The notes under the pieces: model-generated
What the model was told of the DNA's origin: nothing
Databases searched by the model: none
Seen by the model: only the letters and a program-made list of their open reading frames with translations
Assembly (NCBI GenBank): GCA_027050975.1
Contig: JALUAR010000128.1
Span: 1 to 15,229 of the forward strand
Length of the DNA stretch: 15,229 nt
DNA from: Thermodesulfovibrio sp.
GTDB lineage: Bacteria; Nitrospirota; Thermodesulfovibrionia; Thermodesulfovibrionales; JdFR-85
Reading direction: 5' to 3'
Part shown: positions 6,495 to 14,706 of the stretch, piece by piece
Numbering within the stretch: position 1 is the stretch's first letter
How the letters are laid out: each line of letters opens with the position of its first letter
Made by a program: the position numbers and the translations under genes

Positions 6495-7643
6495 ATGTCA
6501 GAGGGGCAAAAAAAGGTAATAATTGTTACAGGTGAATCATCGGGTGAACTCTACGGCTCCCTCCTTGCCAGGAATCTGAAAAAGCAATACGAAGGTATAA
6601 AGATCTTCGGAGTTGGCGGTGACAGGATGAGAGCTGAGGGAGTCCAGCTTATAGGTGAGGTTACTGGTGCCTTTGGCATTACCGAGGCATTCTCTTCTCT
6701 TAGTAAGCTCCAGCAGAACTTTGACAGGATTGTGAAATGTCTGGAAGCAGACAGACCTGATGTGGTTGTTCTTATAGATTTTCCTGACTTTAACCTTCGG
6801 GTTGCAAAGGTTGCAAAAAGTATAGGGCTTAAGGTGCTTTATTATGTGAGTCCGCAAATATGGGCATGGCGCAAGGGAAGAATCAAAAAGATAACAGCCC
6901 TTACGGATAGGATTGCCGTAATACTTCCCTTTGAAGAAGAGCTTTATCGTAACTCTGGTGCGGATTGCGAGTTCGTGGGGCATCCTATTATGGAGGAGAT
7001 AGAGACAATAAAAGGAAGCAAAGAGTATATCAGAGAGCAGCTTGGATTAAGGCCGGAGGGTAATGTGATGGCAATTCTGCCAGGCAGTAGAAACCATGAA
7101 TTGAAAAGACTCCTGCCCCTGTATTATGATGTGATTACGGAATTTAAAAGGAGCCACGGAGAGTTTCAGTTCGTGCTTCCGTTAGCTCCTAACATTGATT
7201 TTTCCGAGCATCAGGCAATGTTCAGGTTACTGAAGGATGCCGGTGTAAACATTTTAAAGGGACGGGCAACAGAGGCGCTTTCAGCTTCAGACCTGGGATT
7301 GATTGCCTCAGGAACCGCAACCTTACAGGCTGCCCTGGTGGGTGTTCCCATGGTTGTTGTCTACAAACTCTTTCCTCTGACCTACCTGATCGGACGGCTC
7401 ATTGTGGATGTGAAATTTATAAGTCTGGTTAATATCCTTATGGGAAAAGAGGTTGTAAAGGAGTTGATACAGTGGAAGGCTACAAGGGATAATGTAATAA
7501 GGGAGTTGGAAAAACTCTTATACGACGATTCCCTCAGGGAGTACATGATGGAGTCTTTCAGGCAGATTAGACAGATATATCAGGGCAGACACCCCTCGGA
7601 GAGGGTTGCCGAGTTGATCGGGGAGTTGGCAGGATGGAGATGA
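6495..7643 (+). CDS. lpxB: Lipid-A-disaccharide synthase
   Basis: Glycosyltransferase family 19 enzyme joining UDP-2,3-diacylglucosamine and lipid X into the lipid A disaccharide at the inner face of the inner membrane. Numbered from the ATG at 6495 (382 aa, the usual length), motifs are TGESSGELYG (12-21), FGVGGDRM (38-45), IDFPDFN with the probable catalytic D98, YYVSPQIWAW (116-125), LPGSRNHELKR (195-205), and SGTATLQAALVGVPMVVVYK (272-291). An upstream in-frame ATG at 6438 would add 19 residues (MSCNESSHNE...) unlike any family N-terminus, and it lies upstream of the TATAAT box, so I prefer 6495. The 3' end overlaps msbA by 10 bases, pointing to coupled translation. The first loop has Gly-Glu where the family usually has Gly-Asp, a mild variation. 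Confidence 0.95.
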   Translation: MSEGQKKVIIVTGESSGELYGSLLARNLKKQYEGIKIFGVGGDRMRAEGVQLIGEVTGAFGITEAFSSLSKLQQNFDRIVKCLEADRPDVVVLIDFPDFNLRVAKVAKSIGLKVLYYVSPQIWAWRKGRIKKITALTDRIAVILPFEEELYRNSGADCEFVGHPIMEEIETIKGSKEYIREQLGLRPEGNVMAILPGSRNHELKRLLPLYYDVITEFKRSHGEFQFVLPLAPNIDFSEHQAMFRLLKDAGVNILKGRATEALSASDLGLIASGTATLQAALVGVPMVVVYKLFPLTYLIGRLIVDVKFISLVNILMGKEVVKELIQWKATRDNVIRELEKLLYDDSLREYMMESFRQIRQIYQGRHPSERVAELIGELAGWR

Positions 7644-9409
7644 ACAGGGGACTCAGTACCAGTCTGAAAGGGATGGTTTCCCTTGTCAAACCCTACTGGC
7701 AGAGGATCGCCCTTGCTGTGTTGTTAAGTCTTATTGTGTCAGCCATAAACGGTGGGCTGGCCTGGCTGGTAAAGCCTGCACTGAACGGTATCTTTATTGA
7801 AAAGAATCGATCCCTCTTGATGTTTATTCCTTTATTGATCTTTGTTCTGTATATAATCAGAGGAGCACTTGGCTTTGCCCACTCCTATCTTATGACCTCG
7901 GTAGGCGCAAAGCTTGTAAGAGACATAAGAAATCGGCTTTATACGCATGTAACCTTTCTGCCGATGAGACACTATAATGAGCGTTCCACCGGACTTATGT
8001 TGTCGAGAATCATAAACGATGCAGGATACCTGCAGAAGGTGGTGGCCCATTCCATAAAGGATCTTTTTGTTGAGGGTGCCACAGTTATAGCTCTTACTAT
8101 AGTTGCCTTTATACGGAGATGGGATCTCACGATCATTGCTCTTACCGTGTTACCCCTGGCATTTTACAGTGTAGGCAGACTCGGCAAAAGGCTCAAGAGG
8201 GTTACTAAAGAGACGCAGAGAAAGATTTCCGGTATAACTGAACTCCTTACGGAGACATTCAATGGTATAAAGATGATTAAGGTGTTTGGCAAAGAGACGC
8301 CGCTTATAAAACTTTTTGAGAAGAGAAATCAGGATTTTTACAGGGAGAACATGAGGGCTACCAGGATTGTTGAGGCAACTTCCCTTGTGATGGAATTTGT
8401 TGGAGGCCTGGGAATAGCCTTTGTAATCTGGTACGGTGGAAGGCTCGTTGTTGAGGGAGCAATCACACCGGGAGACTTCTTCTCCTTTATTGCTGCTATC
8501 TTTATGATTTTTACACCTGCCAAGAGGCTTGCCAAGGTTAACAATGGCATACAACAGGCGAAGGGCTCTCTGGAACGGTTGAACGAATTTCTTATCCTGG
8601 ATAAAGAGATGGATGGAGAGAAGGAACTGGCTCCCCTGGAGAGGTCAATCCAGTACAAAGGTGTATTTTTTAAGTATCCGAACTCTGACTCTTTTGCCCT
8701 GCGGGATATAAATCTGACAATTAACAAGGGAGATATTATAGCCCTTGTGGGACGAAGTGGCGCTGGAAAGACCACCCTTGTGGATCTTCTGCCAAGATTT
8801 TATGATCCCACAGAGGGTGTCATTCTTATCGACGGGACGGATATCAGGGATGTGACATTGCGCTCGCTCAGGGAACAGATAGGTGTGGTTAGCCAGGATG
8901 TGATTCTCTTTAATGATACTGTCAGAGCAAATATTGCCTTCGGACGGCCTGATGCCACCGATGAAGAGATAATAGAGGCAGCTCGTGCTGCCTATGCCCA
9001 TGACTTTATAATGGAAATGCCCCAGGGCTATGATACCGTTATAGGTGAGAAGGGTGTAAGGCTTTCAGGCGGACAGAGGCAAAGAATCTCAATAGCAAGA
9101 GCCATACTTAAGAATCCTCCCATTTTAATACTGGATGAGGCAACATCATCGCTTGATACCCATGCCGAGATGATGGTGCAGAAGGCGCTGGACTCTCTAA
9201 TGAAAAACAGAACGACTATAGTGATTGCTCATCGGCTTTCCACTGTCAGGGTGGCCTCAAAGATTGTGGTTCTTGACCATGGGATGATTGTTGAGGAAGG
9301 AAGCCATGATGAGTTAATGAAGCTAAATGGCATGTACCGGCACCTTTACGAGATACAGTTTGCAACAGGTGATGAATTGTTGACTGAAGATAAAAATGTT
9401 AATATATAA
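7634..9409 (+). CDS. msbA: Lipid A flippase, MsbA-type ABC exporter
   Basis: A 591-aa half-transporter with membrane and ATPase domains fused; the homodimer moves lipid A-core across the inner membrane. The membrane domain spans about 1-320 with hydrophobic segments near 24-48, 62-80, 145-178 and 252-296. The ATPase domain shows Walker A GRSGAGKTT (373-381), Q-loop Q421, signature LSGGQRQR (477-484), Walker B ILILDEA (497-503) and H-loop H533 in IAHRLST. The ATG at 7634 lies inside the end of lpxB and is preceded by GGGAG at 7621-7625; a second ATG at 7640 is also possible. Sequence alone cannot separate MsbA from other ABC exporters (multidrug or peptide), but the overlap with lpxB makes lipid A the likely cargo. 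Confidence 0.92.
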   Translation: MEMNRGLSTSLKGMVSLVKPYWQRIALAVLLSLIVSAINGGLAWLVKPALNGIFIEKNRSLLMFIPLLIFVLYIIRGALGFAHSYLMTSVGAKLVRDIRNRLYTHVTFLPMRHYNERSTGLMLSRIINDAGYLQKVVAHSIKDLFVEGATVIALTIVAFIRRWDLTIIALTVLPLAFYSVGRLGKRLKRVTKETQRKISGITELLTETFNGIKMIKVFGKETPLIKLFEKRNQDFYRENMRATRIVEATSLVMEFVGGLGIAFVIWYGGRLVVEGAITPGDFFSFIAAIFMIFTPAKRLAKVNNGIQQAKGSLERLNEFLILDKEMDGEKELAPLERSIQYKGVFFKYPNSDSFALRDINLTINKGDIIALVGRSGAGKTTLVDLLPRFYDPTEGVILIDGTDIRDVTLRSLREQIGVVSQDVILFNDTVRANIAFGRPDATDEEIIEAARAAYAHDFIMEMPQGYDTVIGEKGVRLSGGQRQRISIARAILKNPPILILDEATSSLDTHAEMMVQKALDSLMKNRTTIVIAHRLSTVRVASKIVVLDHGMIVEEGSHDELMKLNGMYRHLYEIQFATGDELLTEDKNVNI

Positions 9410-9421
9410 CCGATATAACCT

Positions 9422-11587
9422 ATGACAGACTTAAAGGATGATCTGCCTCTTGACACCCGGCTTTTAAGTGATGCAATCATCGAGTTGAACATCTCCCGAA
9501 GGAATGTTGCAATCTATCCACGAGATCATCCCTCTGTAAAACGTTCTCTTACCAGGGCGTATGATTTTCTTCAGAAACTCTTTGAATTGAGAAACGAGAT
9601 CACCCTTGCCGTTGCCAAGGATACCATTATAATTGATGATCATTATCTTGATAAGAAGAACCCTGTATTCAGGGAATTTGCCCTCCATCTTAGCAGCCTG
9701 AGTATCGCCTATGTAACGTTTATTTCAGGTCTGACAGAGGATGAGATATATGCCTTCCACAGAATTCTTTCAGAAAAACCTTCGGAATTGTCACGTTCTG
9801 TCATTGAAGAAAGACTCAGAGAAGAGTCGGTAGTGCATATCAAGGTGGGGTTTGTTGATTATGACTCCTTTGTCTTCAAGGAGGATGGCCAGGAGTATGT
9901 AACTGAAGAGCCCGGACATCTATGGGAGAGATATATATACGGTTTGATGACAGGCACTTTAAGACCGGAAGCTGTGTCGGACATGATTCAAGAGATTCCT
10001 CCCAAGGTTCTTGCCAGTATGGTAAGCAACCTTCCGAAGGAGGATATGAAGGAGGAGTCATACGATAGGGTTATTACCGGCTATATCAAAAGGAGTTCCG
10101 AAGGAACATTCTCCGGCAGAGACATCAAAAAACTTATGGATTTCATAAATGCTCTAAGTCCCGAACTGAAGAGGCAATTTCTGAGTGCTACGGTGCGAGT
10201 TACAGAAAGGGAGATAAGACAGATGGAACGTGCGCTTGAGGGTATGTCTGTTGATCAGATAATAGAGTTTCTGGAAACCCTTAATGAGAATAAGATAGTT
10301 ATTCCAGAGGCACTGAAGAATCTGATGGATAAATTCTCAACACTTTCTGATAGTGGGCTGGAGACAATATTTGTTGGTGACAGAGTGGTTGTGGATGATT
10401 TCTTTCTCATGCCTGAAATTAAGGAGCTTCTGGAAAGTGGAGATTTCAGTGCTTTTGTAAGCGATACCTATCAGAAAGAGATACAAAAGCTACTTAACTT
10501 TGATATCTCCGAGCATGTAAAAGGTAAGGCTGATGAACTTTTGCATGCCTTTGCTGACGAGACAGTGGATCAGGAGTTTGCCTATGTAATAATGGAGCTT
10601 TTGTCATACGAGGGAGTTTCCGAAGAGGATTATGATCTGTTTACTCAGAGGGCAACTGAGTATGCTGTTAAATTTCTGGAGATAGGGCAGTATGGCGAGG
10701 TTCTTAAGATCCTGAAGATTCTGGAAGCCAACAGCAAGAAAGAGATATTTCCTCTCATAACGGAACCTGCTCTTGAGTACTTTCATTCCAAGAGATTTAT
10801 CGATATAGTGATTGATTCCGTCAGACTTATAGGTCGGCAGTTCAGAGATGATGCAATCAGGCTCCTTGATTACTATGGTGAAGCTGTAATCCCTCCGTTA
10901 ATGGATGCGCTTATAAAGGAAGAATCTCTGGGGATAAGGAGGTTTATCCTCAGCCTGATCATCCACTTCAAGGACAAGGCTTTGCCTGAGGTCATAAAGA
11001 GGCTTGGAGACAAGCGGTGGTATGTCAAACGTAACATGATCTATCTCCTTTGCGAGTGCGGCGGACAGAAGGCACTGCCACATATCAGGCAGTACTGTCA
11101 TCATGAGCATACGAAGGTCCGAGTTGAGGCTGTAAAATCGTTGTTAAAATTAGGTGATCCCTATGGTATAAGTATGGTCAAAACGCTTCTGGAGTCCAGT
11201 TCGGATGAACTGGTGGAACAGGGAATTAAACTGGCTGGAGCTTTCAGGCTTAAAGAACTTGTTCCGGAATTGATCGGTATGCTTAGAAAGAGAGGGATAA
11301 GTGCTGCCGACTTTTATAAAAAAATCCCTGTTGTAAAGGCACTTGGAGAGATTGGAGACCCCTCTGTTATTGCTGCACTGAACGAGTTGCTTTCTACAAA
11401 GAGTCTGCTCTTCAGGGGCCCCCTTGATGAGCTGAAACTGGAGATATACAGGTCTTTAAATAATTATCCTTATAATGAAGATATGAAGGAGTTGATAGAA
11501 AAGGGTATGCGTTCATCGAATAATGAGATAAAGAGAGAGTGTATGAGATTGAAAAGATTTTTCCAGGAAGAGACAAAAAATGGATAA
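9422..11587 (+). CDS. HEAT-repeat protein with N-terminal domain shared with the next gene
   Basis: A 721-aa soluble protein with no signal peptide or membrane segment. Residues about 12-145 form a domain also found at the N-terminus of the following HD-GYP protein (YPRDHPSV at 32-39; YTAEHPSV in the neighbour). The middle, 160-470, is helical and acidic with no recognised motif. Residues about 475-715 are HEAT-like repeats, for example VIPPLMDALIKEESLGIRRF, ALPEVIKRLGDKRWYVKRNM and ALPHIRQYCHHEHTKVRVEA. HEAT repeats are protein-binding scaffolds, and no catalytic motif is seen. No ribosome site is obvious in the 12-base gap after msbA. The end overlaps the HD-GYP gene by 8 bases. The likely role, as a scaffold or regulator for the HD-GYP partner, is inferred from the shared domain and the coupling. 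Confidence 0.85.
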   Translation: MTDLKDDLPLDTRLLSDAIIELNISRRNVAIYPRDHPSVKRSLTRAYDFLQKLFELRNEITLAVAKDTIIIDDHYLDKKNPVFREFALHLSSLSIAYVTFISGLTEDEIYAFHRILSEKPSELSRSVIEERLREESVVHIKVGFVDYDSFVFKEDGQEYVTEEPGHLWERYIYGLMTGTLRPEAVSDMIQEIPPKVLASMVSNLPKEDMKEESYDRVITGYIKRSSEGTFSGRDIKKLMDFINALSPELKRQFLSATVRVTEREIRQMERALEGMSVDQIIEFLETLNENKIVIPEALKNLMDKFSTLSDSGLETIFVGDRVVVDDFFLMPEIKELLESGDFSAFVSDTYQKEIQKLLNFDISEHVKGKADELLHAFADETVDQEFAYVIMELLSYEGVSEEDYDLFTQRATEYAVKFLEIGQYGEVLKILKILEANSKKEIFPLITEPALEYFHSKRFIDIVIDSVRLIGRQFRDDAIRLLDYYGEAVIPPLMDALIKEESLGIRRFILSLIIHFKDKALPEVIKRLGDKRWYVKRNMIYLLCECGGQKALPHIRQYCHHEHTKVRVEAVKSLLKLGDPYGISMVKTLLESSSDELVEQGIKLAGAFRLKELVPELIGMLRKRGISAADFYKKIPVVKALGEIGDPSVIAALNELLSTKSLLFRGPLDELKLEIYRSLNNYPYNEDMKELIEKGMRSSNNEIKRECMRLKRFFQEETKNG

Positions 11588-12695
11588 AGTAAAGGCATTT
11601 ATTCAGACGATAATGTCGGCAATATCGAACTGCAGCCTTTATACTGCGGAGCATCCCTCTGTTGACGAATTTATGAAAAGGGCTTTCAGGATTCTTAACG
11701 AGATTATAGCTGACAAAGGGGCATTGGAGATGATGATTATTGATAATGACCTTGTGGTTAATAAAGAACCTTTAAAAGATGGTGGAATACATGCTGTAAA
11801 TTTTGTAAGGCGACTGAGGAGAAAAGGCATCACAAGAATAGACTTTCTTCAGGGAATAAATCTCTCGGAGCTGAAGCAGGTTGTCTACGCCATCTCTCAG
11901 ACTGAGAAGCGGCTCGGTTCGCTTCCCCATGTTAAGACAGGAGCCATAGATGTTCGACTTGGTGGAATACAGATGGAAGGTGATGAATTTCGCTCGGAAC
12001 TATCCCAGATAAGCATGGAACAGGTGCAGCGTCTAAAGGAGATCTACCCACAAAGTTCTTCTCCCTTTAAACCGATCAGTATTGCGGGTATTGAAGAGGT
12101 GGTTGTTACCTTTTTTGTTACACTTAAAAGAGAGGCCAATCTATTGAAGCTTGTCAGTCCTGTGAGGACATATAGCGAATACACCTACACTCATGCCACA
12201 AATGTGGCTGTACTTAGCATGTTTCAGGCAGAGAGTCTCGGCTTTAGTGATGAGTTTATTCATGACATAGGTATAGCCGGGCTGCTTCATGACGTGGGCA
12301 AGCTGTTCATATCGAAAGAGGTGCTCGAGAAGAAGGGAAAATTATCGGAGAAAGAGTTTGAGGAGATTACCAGACATACACTTTACGGAGCCACATACCT
12401 TGCAAAAATGGATGCCCTAACCCCCCTTGCAGCAATAGCTGCCTTCGAACATCACAGACGTTTTGATGGACACGGTTATCCCAATGTAAAAACCGGAAAC
12501 AAAAGACAGCACATATGTAGCCAGATTATTGCCATATCCGACTTCTTTGATGCCCTACGTAGCAGAAGACCCTATAAAAAGGACTGGGAAATCAGGGAGA
12601 TTCTGACACTCATGAAAAAGGGAGCAGGCAAAGAGTTTAATCCCATGCTGGTGAAAAACTTTGCCCGAATGCTCCTGATTGCATTAAGGGGATAA
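11580..12695 (+). CDS. HD-GYP domain protein, probable cyclic dinucleotide phosphodiesterase
   Basis: A 371-aa protein. HD-GYP domains hydrolyse cyclic di-GMP (some act on related dinucleotides) at a two- or three-iron site. Domain order: residues 1-130 match the N-terminal domain of the HEAT protein just upstream, followed by a linker, then the HD-GYP domain (about 200-368). The metal and catalytic residues are complete: H205, H237-D238 in LLHDVGK (with K241), H266, H291-H292, the GYP motif as FDGHGYP (295-301) and D321 in DFFDAL. It should therefore be an active enzyme. No receiver domain or membrane segment is present, so the shared N-terminal domain is the probable sensor or partner-binding part. 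AGGAAG at 11565-11570 serves the ATG, which lies within the end of the HEAT gene. Confidence 0.93.
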   Translation: MDKVKAFIQTIMSAISNCSLYTAEHPSVDEFMKRAFRILNEIIADKGALEMMIIDNDLVVNKEPLKDGGIHAVNFVRRLRRKGITRIDFLQGINLSELKQVVYAISQTEKRLGSLPHVKTGAIDVRLGGIQMEGDEFRSELSQISMEQVQRLKEIYPQSSSPFKPISIAGIEEVVVTFFVTLKREANLLKLVSPVRTYSEYTYTHATNVAVLSMFQAESLGFSDEFIHDIGIAGLLHDVGKLFISKEVLEKKGKLSEKEFEEITRHTLYGATYLAKMDALTPLAAIAAFEHHRRFDGHGYPNVKTGNKRQHICSQIIAISDFFDALRSRRPYKKDWEIREILTLMKKGAGKEFNPMLVKNFARMLLIALRG

Positions 12696-12700
12696 TCACT

Positions 12701-12762
12701 ACTGTCCGATAAACAGAGCAAATGATTGTAGGGCAGGGGGTATTAAATGTTTGCCGGACACT
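12701..12762. repeat. Inverted repeat in the convergent gap, possible terminator or hairpin
   Basis: ACTGTCCGATAAAC (12701-12714) pairs with GTTTGCCGGACACT (12749-12762) at 12 of 14 positions, including one G-U, around a 34-base loop. It lies between the convergent HD-GYP and waaA genes and may fold in transcripts of either strand. There is no T run, so it is not a standard intrinsic terminator. Confidence 0.4.
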
Positions 12763-12777
12763 AACGGGGGATAATGA

Positions 12778-14004
12778 TTATACGAGCCTCTTAAGAAGTT
12801 CTACAGTCCTTTTGAGAGCCCCCCTGTTTGCATCATACAGTTGCCGTGCCTTTTTTCCGACTGTTTCTGCCCGGCTCACGTCTCGAAGAAGCTCCTTTAT
12901 TCTTGTTTCCAGTTCCTGTGGCTCTGAAAGCAGTGCTGCATCAGCCTGGAAAAACTCCTCAGATAGGGGAAAGTTATCCATGTATGGACCTGTTATGATC
13001 GGTTTCTGCCAGAAGGCAGGCTCAAATAGGTTGTGTCCGCCTTTTGGGACAAAACTTCCTCCGATAATACAGATATCAGCGGCACCGTAAACGGATGCAA
13101 GTTCTCCTATTGTGTCAAGGATGACGATATCCCTGCCGCTTGTGTCATCTTCGGACCGCTTGCCGTAATTTATTTCCTCTCTCTTGAGGAGAGCCTCTAC
13201 TAGGGGAAACCGCTCCGGATGTCTTGGAGCAAGCACTAATGTGGCTTCGGGATAGTCATTTTTTATTTTCCTGAAGGCATTGATGATAATCTCCTCCTCC
13301 CCCTCATGGGTGCTACCTGCAACTATGACCGGTTTTGAGAGTTTTTGACACCACTGAGGTATCTCATCCGGTGGTTCAACCTCGAACTTCATATTTCCCA
13401 CATGACAGGTCCGTTCCCGGGGTGCACCTATATTGATTATTCTTTCTGCATCTGTTTTGGTCTGCATGCAAAAGAGATCTATCTTTTCAAGGATGGTTTT
13501 CATGAAAAAACGGATCTTTCGGTAGCCCCTGAAGGAGTGCTCCGAGATTCTTCCATTTACGATCATTACCGAGAGGGAATATTTTCTGGCTATTGTGACG
13601 AGATTCGGCCAGAGTTCCGTTTCCATTATCAGTAACAGCTTTGGTCTCTGTCGTTGTATAAACCGTTTTACTGCTCCGATTGTGTCAAAGGGAGCATAGA
13701 AGACCGATGCCCTGTCTTCGACAAAATCCCTTACCACCTTCTGGCCTGTGTCGGTGACAGTTGTAATTACAATGTCTGCATCCTTTGAGATCTCTCTGAT
13801 CAGTGGCCTCGCTGCGATAGCCTCTCCCACTGAAACAGCATGAATCCAGAATAGAGGCCTGTCGTTACCTCCGGTCCGCTTTGGAACGTAACCGAGCCGT
13901 TCCCTCAGCCACCTCCTGCGAAGCTCGGATGGCCGTCTGAGGTAGTGATATGGAAGAACAAATACAATGGCTATGTAGTAGAGAAGGCTGTATAGAAATA
14001 ACAT
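12778..14004 (-). CDS. waaA: 3-deoxy-D-manno-octulosonic acid (Kdo) transferase
   Basis: Glycosyltransferase family 30 enzyme that adds Kdo to lipid A precursor at the cytoplasmic face of the inner membrane; 408 aa, close to the usual length. An N-terminal hydrophobic anchor (about 3-20) is followed by RRRWLRERLGY and then WIHAVSVGE with the catalytic glutamate E61. Further motifs are ETELWPN (128-134), NGRIS (150-154), GNMKFE (203-208), GSTHEGEE (230-237), APRHPERF (259-266) and GGSFVPKGGHNLFEP (315-329). It functions with lpxB and msbA in this window but lies on the opposite strand, convergent to the lpxB run, with its own TATAAT upstream. The start codon has no obvious ribosome site. Whether it transfers one Kdo or two cannot be read from the sequence. 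Confidence 0.96.
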   Translation of the reverse strand: MLFLYSLLYYIAIVFVLPYHYLRRPSELRRRWLRERLGYVPKRTGGNDRPLFWIHAVSVGEAIAARPLIREISKDADIVITTVTDTGQKVVRDFVEDRASVFYAPFDTIGAVKRFIQRQRPKLLLIMETELWPNLVTIARKYSLSVMIVNGRISEHSFRGYRKIRFFMKTILEKIDLFCMQTKTDAERIINIGAPRERTCHVGNMKFEVEPPDEIPQWCQKLSKPVIVAGSTHEGEEEIIINAFRKIKNDYPEATLVLAPRHPERFPLVEALLKREEINYGKRSEDDTSGRDIVILDTIGELASVYGAADICIIGGSFVPKGGHNLFEPAFWQKPIITGPYMDNFPLSEEFFQADAALLSEPQELETRIKELLRDVSRAETVGKKARQLYDANRGALKRTVELLKRLV

Positions 14005-14057
14005 AATTCAAATAATCAATACGGCTTCATTTAACTCTTATGGTAATGGGTCTGTAA

Positions 14058-14063
14058 ATTATA
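14058..14063 (-). promoter_or_regulatory. -10 box for waaA
   Basis: The - strand reads TATAAT here, placing a transcription start near 14051 and a leader of about 47 bases before the waaA ATG. No strong -35 hexamer is seen at the usual distance. Confidence 0.45.
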
Positions 14064-14160
14064 CTACATTCTATCCAAATCCAGCGATAAGTATTCAAAG
14101 GGGTGATTATTCGTTCTCTTCCTGCCGCATTAGTGTTCTATGAGGAGTTTCATTGAATTC

Positions 14161-14169
14161 TGCTATAAT
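14161..14169 (+). promoter_or_regulatory. Extended -10 promoter for the arsenate reductase gene
   Basis: TGCTATAAT is an exact extended -10 element (TGn plus TATAAT), which explains the lack of a good -35. The predicted start near 14176 leaves a short leader that carries GGAGG at 14188-14192 before the ATG at 14198. Confidence 0.6.
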
Positions 14170-14197
14170 TTCTTAACTGTCTTTTACGGAGGTTCGG

Positions 14198-14626
14198 ATG
14201 TTGAAAGTAATGTTTCTCTGTACAGGAAACTCATGTCGTTCTCAGATGGCCGAAGGGCTAGCAAGGCATTACGGCAAGGGGCTTATCGAGCCCTTCAGTG
14301 CGGGACTTTTGCCTGCAGGCGTTCACCCAAGGGCGGTAGAGGTTATGAAGGAGGTAGGAATTGATATCTCCAAACAGACCTCTGATCCTATTGACAGAGA
14401 GCTTCTCTGTGAAATGGACATAATCGTTACCCTCTGCGGACATGCAGAGGCATCATGTCCCAGCACTCCCCCTGAGATTAAACGACTTCACTGGCCCATT
14501 AATGACCCTGTCGGTACGGTTGGTTCCGAAGAGAAGATAATGAAGGAGTTTCGCAGGGCAAGGGACGAGATAAGAGAGAGGGTTATTCAGCTTATCGAAG
14601 ATATAAAGTCAGGGAGAATACCTTAA
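14198..14626 (+). CDS. arsC: Arsenate reductase, thioredoxin-coupled (low-molecular-weight phosphatase fold)
   Basis: A 142-aa cytoplasmic enzyme of the low-molecular-weight tyrosine phosphatase fold. The phosphate/arsenate loop is CTGNSCRS with nucleophile C8 and R14. The two relay cysteines C80 and C87, in TLCGHAEASCP, have the same spacing as Cys82 and Cys89 of the plasmid pI258 enzyme, which distinguishes arsenate reductase from a plain phosphatase. The general acid is probably D103 in WPINDP. It is expected to reduce arsenate to arsenite using thioredoxin. A phosphatase role is less likely given the complete cysteine triad. It stands alone: no arsR, arsenite pump or arsM is nearby, and it is divergent from waaA. 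Its extended -10 promoter suggests constitutive expression, and no operator-like repeat is seen around it. Confidence 0.92.
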   Translation: MLKVMFLCTGNSCRSQMAEGLARHYGKGLIEPFSAGLLPAGVHPRAVEVMKEVGIDISKQTSDPIDRELLCEMDIIVTLCGHAEASCPSTPPEIKRLHWPINDPVGTVGSEEKIMKEFRRARDEIRERVIQLIEDIKSGRIP

Positions 14627-14706
14627 ATTTTGATAAGGCACTCTCCCCTTTCTGATAATTCTTCATTTCAGTGTTGGCACTCTGGTGCTGCTGGAGTAAT
14701 GATCTG

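Noticed and set aside
12722..13090. 122-aa + strand frame opposite the 3' half of waaA
   Set aside because: It is antisense to well-conserved waaA motifs and has low-complexity Ser/Arg composition typical of shadow frames.
14673..14690. sigma-54-like promoter TGGCAC...TGCT after arsC
   Set aside because: The distance between the GG and GC elements is one base short, and no + strand gene follows; it lies between two convergent genes.
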